From Sphingomonas sp. Leaf230 (GTDB lineage Bacteria > Pseudomonadota > Alphaproteobacteria > Sphingomonadales > Sphingomonadaceae), in assembly GCF_001421745.1 (NCBI RefSeq), contig NZ_LMKW01000009.1:285507-349506 (forward strand): DNA of 64,000 nt, written 5' to 3'. The notes under the pieces are model-generated. The model saw only the letters and a program-made list of their open reading frames with translations. It had not been told where the DNA came from and did no database searches. A program made the position numbers and the translations under genes. Positions 26,558-34,884 of the stretch are shown piece after piece (the stretch's first letter is position 1; every line of letters starts with the position of its first letter).

Positions 26558-27771
26558 CCTCTGAATCGAATATCGACACGATCGTCCGCGTCGCAGCCCG
26601 CGGCGACGGCATGACCGCCGACGGACGCCACGCCGCCTTCTCGGCACCCGGCGACACGCTCGCCGCCGACGGCACGGTAATTCCCGGCCCGCACCACCAG
26701 ACGCCGCCCTGTGTGCATTTCCCGACCTGCGGCGGGTGCCAGCTCCAGCATCTCGACGACCAGGCCTATGCCGAGTTCGTCACCGACCGCATCGCCTCCG
26801 CGCTCGACGGCCAGGACCTGTCCGCCCCGATCCGCACGCCGCACATCTCCCCCGAACGCAGCCGCCGCCGCGCGACGCTTCATGCCGAGGCCAAGGGCGG
26901 CAAGATCACGCTCGGCTTCACCGCGGAGAAGGCGCACACGATCGTCGACATCAAGGAATGCTGGATCCTCGATCCGCGCCTGTTCGCGCTCGTCCAGCCC
27001 TTGCGCCAACTGCTCAAGCGCCTCAACTTCCGTCGCCGCGCCGACATCCACCTGACGCTCGCCGACCAGGGCGCGGACATCCTGATCACCGGGTTCGCCC
27101 CCGAAGGCCTGCCCGCGGCCGAAGCACTCACCAAATTTTGCGAAGACCACAAGATCGCCCGCGTAGCGTTCGATGACGGCCTCGGACCCGAGACGCGCTG
27201 GGAACCCGACGCGGTCACGATCACGCTCGGCGGCGTCCCCGTACCGCTCCCGCCCGCGTCGTTCCTCCAGGCCACACCCGATGGCGAAGCCGCGCTCACC
27301 GCCGCTGTGCTCGAAGCGATCGGCAAGCCCGCGACGGTCGCCGACCTGTTCGCCGGCCTCGGCACTTTCACGCTCGCGATTCCCGCCAAGGTCTATGCCG
27401 CAGAGGGCGCGCGCGACGCACTCGGCTCGCTAAAGGCCGCCGCACACCGCACCCAGCGGCCCGTCTACCCGGAGCACCGCGATCTCTATCGCCGCCCGCT
27501 GACGGTCGCCGAGCTCGACCGCTTCGATGCAGTGGTGATCGATCCGCCCCGCTCCGGCGCGCGCGAGCAGGCGACCGCGCTAGCGGAGTGCAAGACACCG
27601 GTGATTGCTTACGTCTCGTGCAATCCGGCCAGCTTCGCGCGCGATGCGAAGGAGCTTTGCGACGCCGGCTGGCGGATCGACTGGGTCCAGCCGGTCGGCC
27701 AGTTCCGCTGGTCGACGCATGTCGAACTCGCCGCGAAGTTCGTCCGCAACGCTCCCCAGCCGTCATCCTGA
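26554..27771 (+). CDS. Class I SAM-dependent RNA (uracil-C5) methyltransferase, RumA/TrmA family
   Basis: 405 aa. It methylates C5 of a uridine in rRNA or tRNA. An Fe-S cluster motif CVHFPTCGGCQLQHLDD lies near residue 50, and the SAM-binding motif VADLFAGLGTFTLAIPAKVY near 265. The catalytic end has VVIDPPRSGAREQA and AYVSCNPASFARDAKEL, with the nucleophilic cysteine. There is an N-terminal TRAM-like stretch. Which RNA position is modified (RlmC/RlmD/TrmA type) cannot be decided here. The start overlaps nnrE-nnrD by 4 bp; its stop codon lies inside the repeat at 27761-27843. Confidence 0.9.
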   Translation: MTSESNIDTIVRVAARGDGMTADGRHAAFSAPGDTLAADGTVIPGPHHQTPPCVHFPTCGGCQLQHLDDQAYAEFVTDRIASALDGQDLSAPIRTPHISPERSRRRATLHAEAKGGKITLGFTAEKAHTIVDIKECWILDPRLFALVQPLRQLLKRLNFRRRADIHLTLADQGADILITGFAPEGLPAAEALTKFCEDHKIARVAFDDGLGPETRWEPDAVTITLGGVPVPLPPASFLQATPDGEAALTAAVLEAIGKPATVADLFAGLGTFTLAIPAKVYAAEGARDALGSLKAAAHRTQRPVYPEHRDLYRRPLTVAELDRFDAVVIDPPRSGAREQATALAECKTPVIAYVSCNPASFARDAKELCDAGWRIDWVQPVGQFRWSTHVELAAKFVRNAPQPSS

Positions 27772-27843
27772 CGAAAGTCAGGACCCAGGGTACCGAGCGT
27801 TACGCTTTATAACTCTGGGTCCCGGATCAAGTCCGGGATGACG
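27761..27843. repeat. 83-bp element between convergent genes, supplying both stop codons
   Basis: The left end CGTCATCCTGACGAAAGTCA + GGACCCAGGG pairs with CTCTGGGTCCCGGATCAAGT...GATGACG. The TGA of the RNA methyltransferase (27769-27771) and the TGA of truA (27827-27829 on the minus strand) both fall inside it. Confidence 0.85.
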
Positions 27844-28585
27844 GGGGTGGGTAAACGGCACTCACGAAGAACAACCCATCGGGCGGCGCATTCAGTCCCA
27901 GCATCGCCCGATCCTTCGCCGCCAGCGCCTTCGCGACATCGCCAACCGCCCAACGCCCCATACCCACCAGCGCCAGACACCCGACCATAGACCGCACCTG
28001 ATGGTGCAGGAACGACCGCGCCGCCGCATAGACGAACAACCGCTCCCCCTCCCGCACCACCTCAAGCCGGTCCAAAGTCCGCACCGGACTATCCGCCTGG
28101 CAATGCGCTGACCGAAACGTCGTGAAGTCATGCCGCCCAACCAGCGCCCCCGCAGCCTCCGCCATCGCGTCTGCATCCAGCAACTGCGGCACCTGCCAGG
28201 CGAGCCCCGCCTCGAACGTCAGCGGCGAGCGCCGGTTGACGATCCGGTACTCGTACGACCGCCCGACACACGAAAACCGCGCATGCCAATCGTCGTCGAC
28301 CACCTCGCACGCCAGCACCGAGACCGGCGCCGGCTTCACCAGCGCATTCAGCCCCTCCATCAACCGAAACGCCGCGAACGGCTTTTCGATATCGACATGC
28401 GCGCGCATCGCCATCCCGTGCACGCCCGCATCGGTCCGCCCCGCCGCCTGCACCGACGCGGTCTCGCCGGTCATCTTCAGCACCGCCGCCTCCAGCGCCG
28501 CCTGCACGCTCGGCCCGTGCTTCTGCCGCTGCCAGCCCATGAACGGCCGCCCGTCGAATTCCACCGTCAACGCGAACCGCGTCAA
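27827..28585 (-). CDS. truA: tRNA pseudouridine(38-40) synthase TruA
   Basis: 252 aa. It makes pseudouridine at positions 38-40 of the tRNA anticodon arm. Motifs are [17 protein letters not shown] at the start, the catalytic aspartate in [41 protein letters not shown] and [14 protein letters not shown]. No ATG or GTG fits before FALTVEFDG; the TTG at 28585 is taken as start, giving a 4-bp overlap with the fmt stop. The last few residues (PPSSRT) are encoded by the palindromic element at 27761-27843. Confidence 0.92.
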   Translation of the reverse strand: MTRFALTVEFDGRPFMGWQRQKHGPSVQAALEAAVLKMTGETASVQAAGRTDAGVHGMAMRAHVDIEKPFAAFRLMEGLNALVKPAPVSVLACEVVDDDWHARFSCVGRSYEYRIVNRRSPLTFEAGLAWQVPQLLDADAMAEAAGALVGRHDFTTFRSAHCQADSPVRTLDRLEVVREGERLFVYAAARSFLHHQVRSMVGCLALVGMGRWAVGDVAKALAAKDRAMLGLNAPPDGLFFVSAVYPPPSSRT

Positions 28586-29508
28586 AGCTGCGTCCCCGAC
28601 CGAATCGGAAACCCGCGCAGCAATTCCGTGGCCGAGGTAACACCACGCCCAGCGCGCTGCACCAAGGTCGGCCGGATCGCCCCGTCGCCGCACCCGATCG
28701 TCAGCTCTCCGTTGACCGTCAGACCCTCGCACCCGAGAAACGAGAACGGCAGCACGTCCGCGGCCAGCACCTTCACCCGCTCGCCGGCATGCTCGAACCA
28801 CGCCCCCGGTGCCGGGTTCATCGCCCGCACCAGTCGCTCGACCTCGACCGCCGACCGCTCGAAATCGATCCGCGCCTCTGCCTTGTCGATCTTCGCAGCA
28901 TAGGTGACGCCCTCCTCGGGCTGCGGCCGGGCAGGGTAGGCGTCCAGATCGCCCAGCACCTCGACCATCAGCCGCGCGCCCATCGTCGACAACTCGGCGG
29001 TCAGGTCGCCCGCGGTCTTGCCGACGATCGGCGTCCTTCCCTCGAGCCGAACCGGCCCGGTATCCAGACCCGCCTCCATCTGCATGACCCCGACGCCCGT
29101 CTCGGCATCGCCCGCGAGGATAGCCCGCTGCACCGGCGCCGCCCCGCGCCACCGCGGCAACAGCGACCCATGCACGTTCAAACACCCGAACCGAGGCGCC
29201 TCCAGCACTGCGCGCGGCAGAATAAGACCATAGGCCGCGACCACCGCGACATCCGCCCCCAGCGCGGCAAACGCCTCGCGAGCCTCCAGCCCCTCCGGCA
29301 GAGATGCCTTGAACGACACCGGCGTCCGCACTTCGATCCCCAGCGCTTCCGCCCGGACTTGCACCGGCGAAGGCACCAGTTCGCGCCCACGCCGCCCCCC
29401 TGGCCTAGCCGGCTGGCAATACGCCGCCGCCACGTCATGCCCCGCCGCGACGAGGGCCTCCAGCACCGGCACCGCGAAGTCCGGCGTTCCCATGAAGATG
29501 ATCCGCAT
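28582..29508 (-). CDS. fmt: Methionyl-tRNA formyltransferase
   Basis: 308 aa. It formylates Met on the initiator tRNA using 10-formyl-tetrahydrofolate. Clear blocks are [19 protein letters not shown] at the start, the catalytic [20 protein letters not shown], and [16 protein letters not shown]. The C-terminal OB-like domain follows ([10 protein letters not shown], then a short tail). ATG 29508 is chosen by homology over 29523. Its partner enzyme, peptide deformylase, is encoded at 30206, on the other side of recR. Confidence 0.95.
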   Translation of the reverse strand: MRIIFMGTPDFAVPVLEALVAAGHDVAAAYCQPARPGGRRGRELVPSPVQVRAEALGIEVRTPVSFKASLPEGLEAREAFAALGADVAVVAAYGLILPRAVLEAPRFGCLNVHGSLLPRWRGAAPVQRAILAGDAETGVGVMQMEAGLDTGPVRLEGRTPIVGKTAGDLTAELSTMGARLMVEVLGDLDAYPARPQPEEGVTYAAKIDKAEARIDFERSAVEVERLVRAMNPAPGAWFEHAGERVKVLAADVLPFSFLGCEGLTVNGELTIGCGDGAIRPTLVQRAGRGVTSATELLRGFPIRSGTQL

Positions 29509-29560
29509 GGCCCTCTCGAACACGCTGGCGGGGAGCCGCGCAACCCCCTATCTGTTCCCT

Positions 29561-30157
29561 ATGGCATCCCCCGAGATCGAGGCGCTGACGCAGGCGCTGG
29601 CCCGGCTCCCCGGCCTCGGCCCCCGGTCCGCACGTCGCGCCGTGCTGCATCTGCTCAAGAAGCGCGACGCGGCGCTGGGGCCGTTGCGCGAGGCGCTGAC
29701 CGCGGTCGACGAGCGGCTGGAGAATTGTTCGACCTGCGGCAACGTCGACACCACCAACCCCTGCGCGATCTGCGCCGACCCGCGCCGAGACCAGCGTTCG
29801 CTCTGCGTCGTCGAAGAAGTCGCCGATCTCTGGGCGCTAGATCGCTCCCGCCTGTTCCCCGGCCGCTTCCACGTCCTCGGCGGGCGCCTGTCTGCACTCG
29901 AAGGCATCCGTCCGGAGGATCTCAGCATCGACAGCCTCGTCCGTCGTATCGAAGCCGGCGGCATCGACGAAGTTGTCCTCGCGATGAACGCCACGCTCGA
30001 AGGCCAGACCACCGCGCACTACATCGCCGAGCGCATCGAACGCTTCCCCGTCCGGGTCACCCAACTCGCGCACGGCCTGCCGGTCGGCGGCGAACTCGAC
30101 TATCTCGACGAGGGGACGTTGGCGCAGGCACTAAGGGCCCGAAGGCCAATGGCTTGA
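29561..30157 (+). CDS. recR: Recombination mediator protein RecR
   Basis: 198 aa, the normal length. With RecF/RecO it helps load RecA at gaps. It has a helix-hairpin-helix at the start ([21 protein letters not shown]), a four-cysteine zinc motif [16 protein letters not shown], and a Toprim domain ([16 protein letters not shown] to [20 protein letters not shown]). ATG 29561 begins [18 protein letters not shown]; the open frame upstream is antisense to fmt. It is divergent from fmt with ~50 bp between them. Confidence 0.95.
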   Translation: MASPEIEALTQALARLPGLGPRSARRAVLHLLKKRDAALGPLREALTAVDERLENCSTCGNVDTTNPCAICADPRRDQRSLCVVEEVADLWALDRSRLFPGRFHVLGGRLSALEGIRPEDLSIDSLVRRIEAGGIDEVVLAMNATLEGQTTAHYIAERIERFPVRVTQLAHGLPVGGELDYLDEGTLAQALRARRPMA

Positions 30158-30205
30158 CGCCCATCGGCTTGACGTGATGCCCACGCGTACCTTAGCGGAC
30201 GCGCT

Positions 30206-30730
30206 ATGACCGTCATGACCGTTCTCGAAGTCCCCGATCCCCGCCTGCGCCTCGTCGCCGAGCCGGTGGAGACGGTCGACGACTCCACCCGCACGCTCGT
30301 CGCCGACATGATCGAGACGATGTACGACTTCAACGGCATCGGCCTCGCCGCGACCCAGGTCGGCGTGCAGAAGCGCGTCCTCGTCATCGATCTCCAGGAG
30401 GAGAAGGACGAGGACGACAAGCCGATCAAGAACCCCAAGGCGTACATCAACGCCGAGATCCTGTCGGTCAGCGACGAGGTCTCCACCTACAACGAGGGGT
30501 GTCTCTCGATCCCGGAGCAGTATGCCGAGGTCGCGCGGCCGGCGCGGTGCCGCGTGAAGTGGCTCGACGAAACTGGTGCTGCGCATGAGGAGGATTTCGA
30601 CGGCCTGCTCTCGACCTGCATGCAGCACGAGATCGACCATCTCGACGGCGTGCTGTTCATCGACCACATCAGCCGCCTCAAGCGCGACATGGTGCTGAAG
30701 AAGCTGGCGAAGCAGCGCAAGCTGGGGTGA
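30206..30730 (+). CDS. def: Peptide deformylase
   Basis: 174 aa. It removes the N-formyl group from new proteins. All three metal-site motifs are present: GIGLAATQVG, EGCLSIPEQYAEV (ligand cysteine) and QHEIDHLDGVLFIDHI (two histidines and catalytic glutamate). An internal ATG at 30215 (MTVLEVPDPRLR) fits the family start equally well. It lies 48 bp after recR. Confidence 0.95.
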   Translation: MTVMTVLEVPDPRLRLVAEPVETVDDSTRTLVADMIETMYDFNGIGLAATQVGVQKRVLVIDLQEEKDEDDKPIKNPKAYINAEILSVSDEVSTYNEGCLSIPEQYAEVARPARCRVKWLDETGAAHEEDFDGLLSTCMQHEIDHLDGVLFIDHISRLKRDMVLKKLAKQRKLG

Positions 30731-30745
30731 GGCGCGGGGCTGGGG

Positions 30746-30774
30746 CGAGCACGAGCACGAGCACGAGCACGAGC
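30746..30774. repeat. Tandem hexamer CGAGCA, 4.8 copies
   Basis: Four perfect CGAGCA units and a partial fifth lie 15 bp after the def stop codon. Such short tandem arrays can change copy number by slippage; no gene reads through it. Confidence 0.85.
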
Positions 30775-30808
30775 GCTTGAGAGTGGGCACCCGTTCACCC
30801 AACACGCT

Positions 30809-30914
30809 ACCACCCCGGCGAAGGCCGGGGCCCAATTGGGGGACATCGCCAATTGAGCGCATCCCTCCGTTACCGCGACCTTTCCAATTGGGCCCCGGCC
30901 TCCGCCGGGGTGGT
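30809..30914. repeat. 106-bp element (CCCCGGCGAAGGCCGGGG type)
   Basis: Inverted arms start ACCACCCCGGCGAAGGCCGG and end CCGGGGTGGT, with CCAATTGGG inside each arm. Confidence 0.9.
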
Positions 30915-30950
30915 ACTGTTCGGCGAGGGTGTCGGAGCGCCCCCTTTCTA

Positions 30951-31028
30951 GTTCCCCCGCGAAGGCGGGGGCCCAGGACCACGAGCGCCACCGCCCGTAA
31001 CCCTGGGCTCTCGCCTCCGCGGGAGAAC
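30951..31028. repeat. 78-bp element (GTTCCCCCGCGAAGGCGGGG type)
   Basis: The left arm is GTTCCCCCGCGAAGGCGGGG plus GCCCAGG; the right arm is a diverged reverse complement ending GCGGGAGAAC. Confidence 0.9.
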
Positions 31029-31139
31029 AACATATTCCGATTGTCCTACATCAACCGTTCGACGTATGTTCCACCCATGACGTCTCCATCTCCTTCCCGA
31101 ACCCAGCCGCCCGCGCGCGCATTCTCACCCCTGAAATTG

Positions 31140-31170
31140 CTGCGCCAGCGTCTGCACTTTGTGCACTTCC
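31140..31170 (+). promoter_or_regulatory. 31-bp element shared with the DUF418 upstream region
   Basis: The core TGCACTTTGTGCAC sits in 31 bases that are identical, in inverted orientation, at 60577-60607. Relative to the downstream gene both copies point the same way and end 10-21 bp before a start codon (here rmuC at 31192). The role is unknown; a shared leader or operator is possible, but a simple mobile repeat cannot be excluded. Confidence 0.55.
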
Positions 31171-31191
31171 AGCTAAATTCGCCGGTGCAAA

Positions 31192-32640
31192 ATGGCTGAG
31201 TTCGCCATCATCGCCGTCCTCGCGCTAGCCGCCGGCATCCTCCTCGGCTGGCTCCTGGCCTCCCGCCGAGCCGCCACCCTAGCCAGCGAACTCGCCGTCG
31301 CCCAAACCAAGGTCGCCGACGCCGACCTCATCCGCACCGCCCGCGATGCCGTAGAACGCGAACGCAACGCCGCGATGCAGGACCTCGCCACGCTCCGCGC
31401 GCAGAACGCCGAGCGCGCCACCGACACCGATCGCCTGCGCCTCGACCTCGCCACGATCCGCACCGACCGCGACGCCGCCCGCACCGAAATCGCCACGCTG
31501 AAAGCACAAGGCGAGGCATTCGAAGCGCGCCTGCTCGAACTGCGCGAGGCGAAGGACGTCATGGCCGCGCAGTTCGGCGACGTCGCCAACAAGCTGCTCA
31601 GCGACGCACAGAAGACCTTCCTCGAACGCGCCGACGCCCGCTTCCGCCAGTCCGAAGAGTCCGCCGGCCTGAACCTGAAATCGATGCTCCAACCCGTCAG
31701 CGACCGCCTGCAACGCTACGAGGAAGGCGTCGCCAAGGTCGAAGCCGAGCGCCGCGATGCGTTCGGCGACCTCAAGGGCCAGATCGAACAGATGCGCCTG
31801 GGCCAGGAAAAGGTCTCGACCGAAGCGGCCAAACTCGTCAACTCGCTCCGCAACGCCCCCAAATCCCGAGGCCGCTGGGGCGAACAACAACTGAAGAACG
31901 TCCTCGAAACCTGTGGCCTGAGCGAACACACAGACTTCCAGACCGAAGTCAGCGTAACGCAGGAAGACGGCAGCCGCCTGCGTCCTGACGCCATCGTAAA
32001 GGTTCCTGGGGGGCGGAGTCTCGTTATCGATGCCAAGGTTTCATTGAACGCATATCAGGATGCATTTGGAGCCGTTGACGAAAGTGAGCGCGAACTTGGT
32101 CTACGATCACACGCCGCGTCTATGAGAGCTCACGTTAATAGTCTCGGACAAAAGGCTTATTGGAACCAGTTTGCTGATACTCCAGACTACGTCGTCATGT
32201 TCGTTCCCGGCGAGCATTTCCTATCAGCGGCACTCGAATATGACCCATCACTGTGGGATTACGCGTTTGACCAGCGTGTTCTGCTAGCGACGCCGACTAA
32301 CCTGATTGCAATAGCGCGGACGGTGGAAGCAGTTTGGCGTCAGGAAAAGATGGCTAAACAGGCGCAGCAGATTGGTGCGCTTGGCAAGGAGATGTACGAT
32401 CGTCTCGCTAAAGTAGCAGAGGACCTACGCAGAGTGGGAACTGGCCTCAACACTGCCGTGAAAAACTTCAACGGCTTCACCAACTCGTTCAACGGCCGCC
32501 TGATGGTAACCGGCCGCAAGTTCCGCGACCTGAATATCGAGACGGGCGCGCGTGACTTGGAGGACGTGTCCTCGGTCGATGCGCTAGCGCTAGGCGAGGG
32601 ACCTGCACTGATCGAGAAGCCGGAAAACGTCGAAAGCTGA
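31192..32640 (+). CDS. rmuC: DNA recombination protein RmuC
   Basis: 482 aa. RmuC limits inversions and rearrangements at repeats in E. coli. It has an N-terminal membrane segment (FAIIAVLALAAGILLGWLLA), a long coiled coil (about residues 25-200), and the RmuC core with SLRNAPKSRGRWGEQQLKNV, RSLVIDAKVSLNAYQDAF and VMFVPGEHFLSAAL. The core contains PD-(D/E)XK-like residues (D in RPDAIVKVPGG, then D-A-K). Base use changes sharply inside the gene: about 77% G+C at 31381-31440 but 48-52% over 32041-32280, returning to high G+C near 32480. Confidence 0.93.
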   Translation: MAEFAIIAVLALAAGILLGWLLASRRAATLASELAVAQTKVADADLIRTARDAVERERNAAMQDLATLRAQNAERATDTDRLRLDLATIRTDRDAARTEIATLKAQGEAFEARLLELREAKDVMAAQFGDVANKLLSDAQKTFLERADARFRQSEESAGLNLKSMLQPVSDRLQRYEEGVAKVEAERRDAFGDLKGQIEQMRLGQEKVSTEAAKLVNSLRNAPKSRGRWGEQQLKNVLETCGLSEHTDFQTEVSVTQEDGSRLRPDAIVKVPGGRSLVIDAKVSLNAYQDAFGAVDESERELGLRSHAASMRAHVNSLGQKAYWNQFADTPDYVVMFVPGEHFLSAALEYDPSLWDYAFDQRVLLATPTNLIAIARTVEAVWRQEKMAKQAQQIGALGKEMYDRLAKVAEDLRRVGTGLNTAVKNFNGFTNSFNGRLMVTGRKFRDLNIETGARDLEDVSSVDALALGEGPALIEKPENVES

Positions 32641-32874
32641 CACTAGCAGTTGTGAACCACCCCGGCGAAGGCCGGGGCCCATTTGGGGGACGCGAATGAT
32701 GAGCGCTGCGATCCGTTACTCTAGCTTTCCCAATTGGGCCCCGGCCTTCGCCGGGGTGGTAAGCAAGTAAAGTTCTTGCACCGAAAACCGATCGGTACAA
32801 AATTCGTTCACCTCTCGGCAACCTTTCCTGACCCTGCGCATTAACCGGATAACACCCCCAAGAGTCATCCGGTC
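32641..32874. other. Repeat element and leader before small peptide gene
   Basis: Contains the 105-bp palindromic element (32656-32760) and ~110 bases of lower G+C that may hold a promoter for the short reading frame at 32875. Nothing else is recognisable. Confidence 0.5.
32656..32760. repeat. 105-bp element (CCCCGGCGAAGGCCGGGG type)
   Basis: A near-perfect pair of arms, ACCACCCCGGCGAAGGCCGG and inverted copy, 15 bp after the rmuC stop codon. Confidence 0.9.
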
Positions 32875-32952
32875 ATGAAACACCTAGTCCCCCTCTTCTG
32901 CGCTTTGATCCCCTTCGCAGCAATGATCGGCGCCTGCGTAACCTGCCCCTGA
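32875..32952 (+). CDS. Possible 25-aa hydrophobic peptide or micro-lipoprotein
   Basis: The frame reads MKHLVPLFCALIPFAAMIGA followed by CVTCP and a stop. It has a lysine-containing start, a hydrophobic core and a lipobox-like IGAC, which resembles entericidin-type micro-lipoproteins in size and style. Only a weak AGAG-like ribosome site lies upstream. It is followed within ~25 bp by a strong terminator. Too short to be certain; homologues in related genomes would decide. Confidence 0.35.
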   Translation: MKHLVPLFCALIPFAAMIGACVTCP

Positions 32953-32975
32953 GCGGCACCGCAAAAGCACAAAAG

Positions 32976-33011
32976 AAAAGGCCCGCCCAGATCACTCCGG
33001 GCGGGCCTTTT
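32976..33011. terminator. Bidirectional rho-independent terminator
   Basis: AAAAGGCCCGCCC pairs perfectly with GGGCGGGCCTTTT around a 10-base loop, so each strand ends in a T-run after a G+C-rich stem. It lies 29 bp past the rplI stop codon on the minus strand and can also end transcripts coming from rmuC or the small peptide on the plus strand. Confidence 0.92.
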
Positions 33012-33040
33012 CTGTATCGGCTAGAAGGGAAGCGAAGGGA

Positions 33041-33637
33041 TCAACCCTGCGCCTCTTCCTCCTGGTCGCGCGGTGCTTCGGCGGTCGCGCCGGGCTCTGC
33101 GTTCGGATCGTAATCCTCGACGAAGCCAGCCTCGTCGCGCTCGAACATCGACGACATCACGTCGACGCCCGAAGCCTGCATCTCGGCCTCTTCAGGCGAG
33201 CGGGCGACGTTGACCTTAACGGCCACCGACACCTCGGGGTGCAGCGATACCTTGACGGTGTAGACACCGATCGCCTTGATCGGCTTGTCGAGCACGATCG
33301 CCGACTTGCCGACCTTGTGACCGTCGGCCACCAGCGCATCGACCAGATCGCGAACCGCGACCGAACCGTAGAGCTGACCGGTGTTCGACGCCTGACGGAT
33401 CAGGGTCACGGTCGCGTCGTTGAAGGTCTTCGCTTCGGTCTCGGCATCGCTGCGACGCGATGCGTTGTCCGATTCGATCTTCGCACGGTTCGACTCGAAC
33501 ACCTTGCGGTTGGCTTCGTTCGAACGAAGCGCCTTCTTGTTGGGAAGCAGGAAGTTACGTGCGTAACCGTCCTTGACCTTCACCACATCGCCGATAGCAC
33601 CAAGCTTTTCGACGCGCTCAAGCAGAATGACGTCCAT
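33041..33637 (-). CDS. rplI: 50S ribosomal protein L9, with acidic C-terminal extension
   Basis: 198 aa. The N-terminal domain is typical (MDVILLERVEKLGAIGDVVK, then GYARNFLLPNKKALRSNEAN), followed by the long connecting helix and the C-terminal domain ending near residue 148 (VSVAVKVNVARSPEEAE). Beyond it are ~45 extra residues rich in Glu, Asp, Ala and Pro. L9 binds 23S rRNA at the base of the L1 stalk. It is the last gene of rpsF-rpsR-rplI. Confidence 0.96.
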   Translation of the reverse strand: MDVILLERVEKLGAIGDVVKVKDGYARNFLLPNKKALRSNEANRKVFESNRAKIESDNASRRSDAETEAKTFNDATVTLIRQASNTGQLYGSVAVRDLVDALVADGHKVGKSAIVLDKPIKAIGVYTVKVSLHPEVSVAVKVNVARSPEEAEMQASGVDVMSSMFERDEAGFVEDYDPNAEPGATAEAPRDQEEEAQG

Positions 33638-33648
33638 GGGGGCGCTCC

Positions 33649-33873
33649 TTACTTAACGATGTAGGGCAGCAGGCCCAGATGACGCGCACGCTTGATGGCC
33701 TGGGCCAGTTCGCGCTGCTTCTTTGCGGCCACCGAAGTGATACGCGACGGGACGATCTTGCCACGCTCGGACACGAAGCCCTGCAGCAACCGGACGTCCT
33801 TATAGTCGATCCGGGGAGCGTCTTTAGCGGAGAACGGGCAGCTCTTGCGGCGGCGGAAGAATGGACGTGCCAT
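33649..33873 (-). CDS. rpsR: 30S ribosomal protein S18
   Basis: 74 aa, with the basic N-terminus [20 protein letters not shown] and the conserved [24 protein letters not shown] block (here [20 protein letters not shown]) and [11 protein letters not shown] end. S18 forms a dimer with S6 on the platform of the small subunit. It lies 2 bp after rpsF and 11 bp before rplI. Confidence 0.97.
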   Translation of the reverse strand: MARPFFRRRKSCPFSAKDAPRIDYKDVRLLQGFVSERGKIVPSRITSVAAKKQRELAQAIKRARHLGLLPYIVK

Positions 33874-33875
33874 AA

Positions 33876-34310
33876 TTATTCTGCTCCCTCTTCACGGTCG
33901 CGGCGCGGGCCACGATCGGGACGATCGCCACGATCCGGACGGTCGCCACGGCCACCCTCACGGTCGCCACGACGCTCGCGGTCACGATCCGACTTGCGCA
34001 TCATCACGGTCGGGCCCTCTTCGAGGGTGTCGACCTTGACCGTCATGTAACGGATGATGTCTTCGTTGATCTGGGTCTGGCGCTCCAGCTCTGCGATCAC
34101 GCTGCCCGGGGCATCGATCTCGAGCATGACATAGTGCGCCTTGCGGTTCTTGGCGATCTTGTACGCCAGCGAACGCAGGCCCCAGTTCTCGGTCTTTACG
34201 ACCCGACCTTCGTTGTCGTTCACGATCTTGGTGGCGATTTCCGCCAGTGCGTCCACCTGCGCTTGTGCCAGATCCTGGCGCGCAAGGAACACGTGCTCGT
34301 AAAGAGCCAT
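33876..34310 (-). CDS. rpsF: 30S ribosomal protein S6, with Arg/Gly/Asp-rich tail
   Basis: 144 aa. The first ~105 residues are the S6 fold ([40 protein letters not shown], then the helix [14 protein letters not shown]). Residues 107-144 are a low-complexity tail of repeated R-D-R, R-G-D and R-P-D units ending EEGAE, encoded by repetitive DNA. ATG 34310 is chosen by family start. S6 pairs with S18, the next gene. Confidence 0.96.
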   Translation of the reverse strand: MALYEHVFLARQDLAQAQVDALAEIATKIVNDNEGRVVKTENWGLRSLAYKIAKNRKAHYVMLEIDAPGSVIAELERQTQINEDIIRYMTVKVDTLEEGPTVMMRKSDRDRERRGDREGGRGDRPDRGDRPDRGPRRDREEGAE

Positions 34311-34388
34311 GTCTTGTCCTTCGTCTTGGCCGATCGCTGATACACGCCCCATGCGTGCACCCCTCCGGCTGTCGTCTAGAATGCAAAC

Positions 34389-34420
34389 AGGGGCGAGAGA
34401 CGCGAATCTCTCACCCCGGT
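34389..34420 (-). promoter_or_regulatory. Candidate rpsF leader hairpin
   Basis: On the minus strand GGGG-T-GAGAG pairs with CTCTC-G-CCCC around an ATTCGCGT loop, preceded by AACC, about 80 bp upstream of rpsF. S6/S18 autoregulatory leaders are known in many bacteria. This hairpin is in the right place, but the conserved bases of that motif were not confirmed; it could also end the RcnB-like gene's upstream read-through. Confidence 0.3.
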
Positions 34421-34467
34421 TGCAAAGGGCCTTAGCCGATTATCCGGCAAAGGCAAGGTGTTCAGGT

Positions 34468-34824
34468 TTACCGGAACGCGCCGCCACGAACCTGCACCAC
34501 GTTGCCGCGACCGTTGATCAGCAGCGCGTCGTTGCCCGATCGGACCCACTGGCTGCCACGCGGTGGAGCAGCAAGGCGATACGTCTTGTACGTCGTGATC
34601 ACCCGGTAGTTCTGCGCCTGGCGGCGATCGAACTGCTGGCCAGCGCGCCAGTTGCGATATTGTGGCGCCCGCGTGACGGTCTTCTTGGTGACGACCGTGC
34701 GGCCGTTGTCGTTGTGGCGTACGGTAGTGACTTCGCGACGCTGCTGCGCTTCGGCAGGCGCTGCGGCGAGCAGCGGGCTGGCGACGAGCGTGACGGCAAG
34801 CGCGCTGAGGATGAACTTCTTCAT
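34468..34824 (-). CDS. RcnB-family periplasmic protein
   Basis: 118 aa with a clear signal peptide (MKKFILSALAVTLVASPLLA, cleaved after AEA). The mature part has the RcnB pattern: WRAGQQFDRRQAQNYRVITT, then YRLAAPPRGSQWVRSGNDAL and a final VVQV strand. RcnB of E. coli helps nickel/cobalt balance; most alphaproteobacterial members have no tested role. The start is ATG 34824, with a GGGAG ribosome site. It is divergent from fabD across 200 bp that hold four copies of a 9-bp repeat. Confidence 0.82.
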   Translation of the reverse strand: MKKFILSALAVTLVASPLLAAAPAEAQQRREVTTVRHNDNGRTVVTKKTVTRAPQYRNWRAGQQFDRRQAQNYRVITTYKTYRLAAPPRGSQWVRSGNDALLINGRGNVVQVRGGAFR

Positions 34825-34884
34825 GATAATCTCCCGTTTGAAACACGGCGCCGTTGCTGCGGCGTCCTCCATAATCTGGGAGCC

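Larger units (their letters stand above)
30731..31191. other. Intergenic gap: hexamer repeats, two palindromic elements, 31-bp shared element
   Basis: The 461-base gap has no convincing gene. It holds four tandem copies of CGAGCA (30746-30769) plus a partial fifth, the elements at 30809-30914 and 30951-31028, and the 31-bp sequence at 31140-31170 that recurs before the DUF418 gene. Confidence 0.75.
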
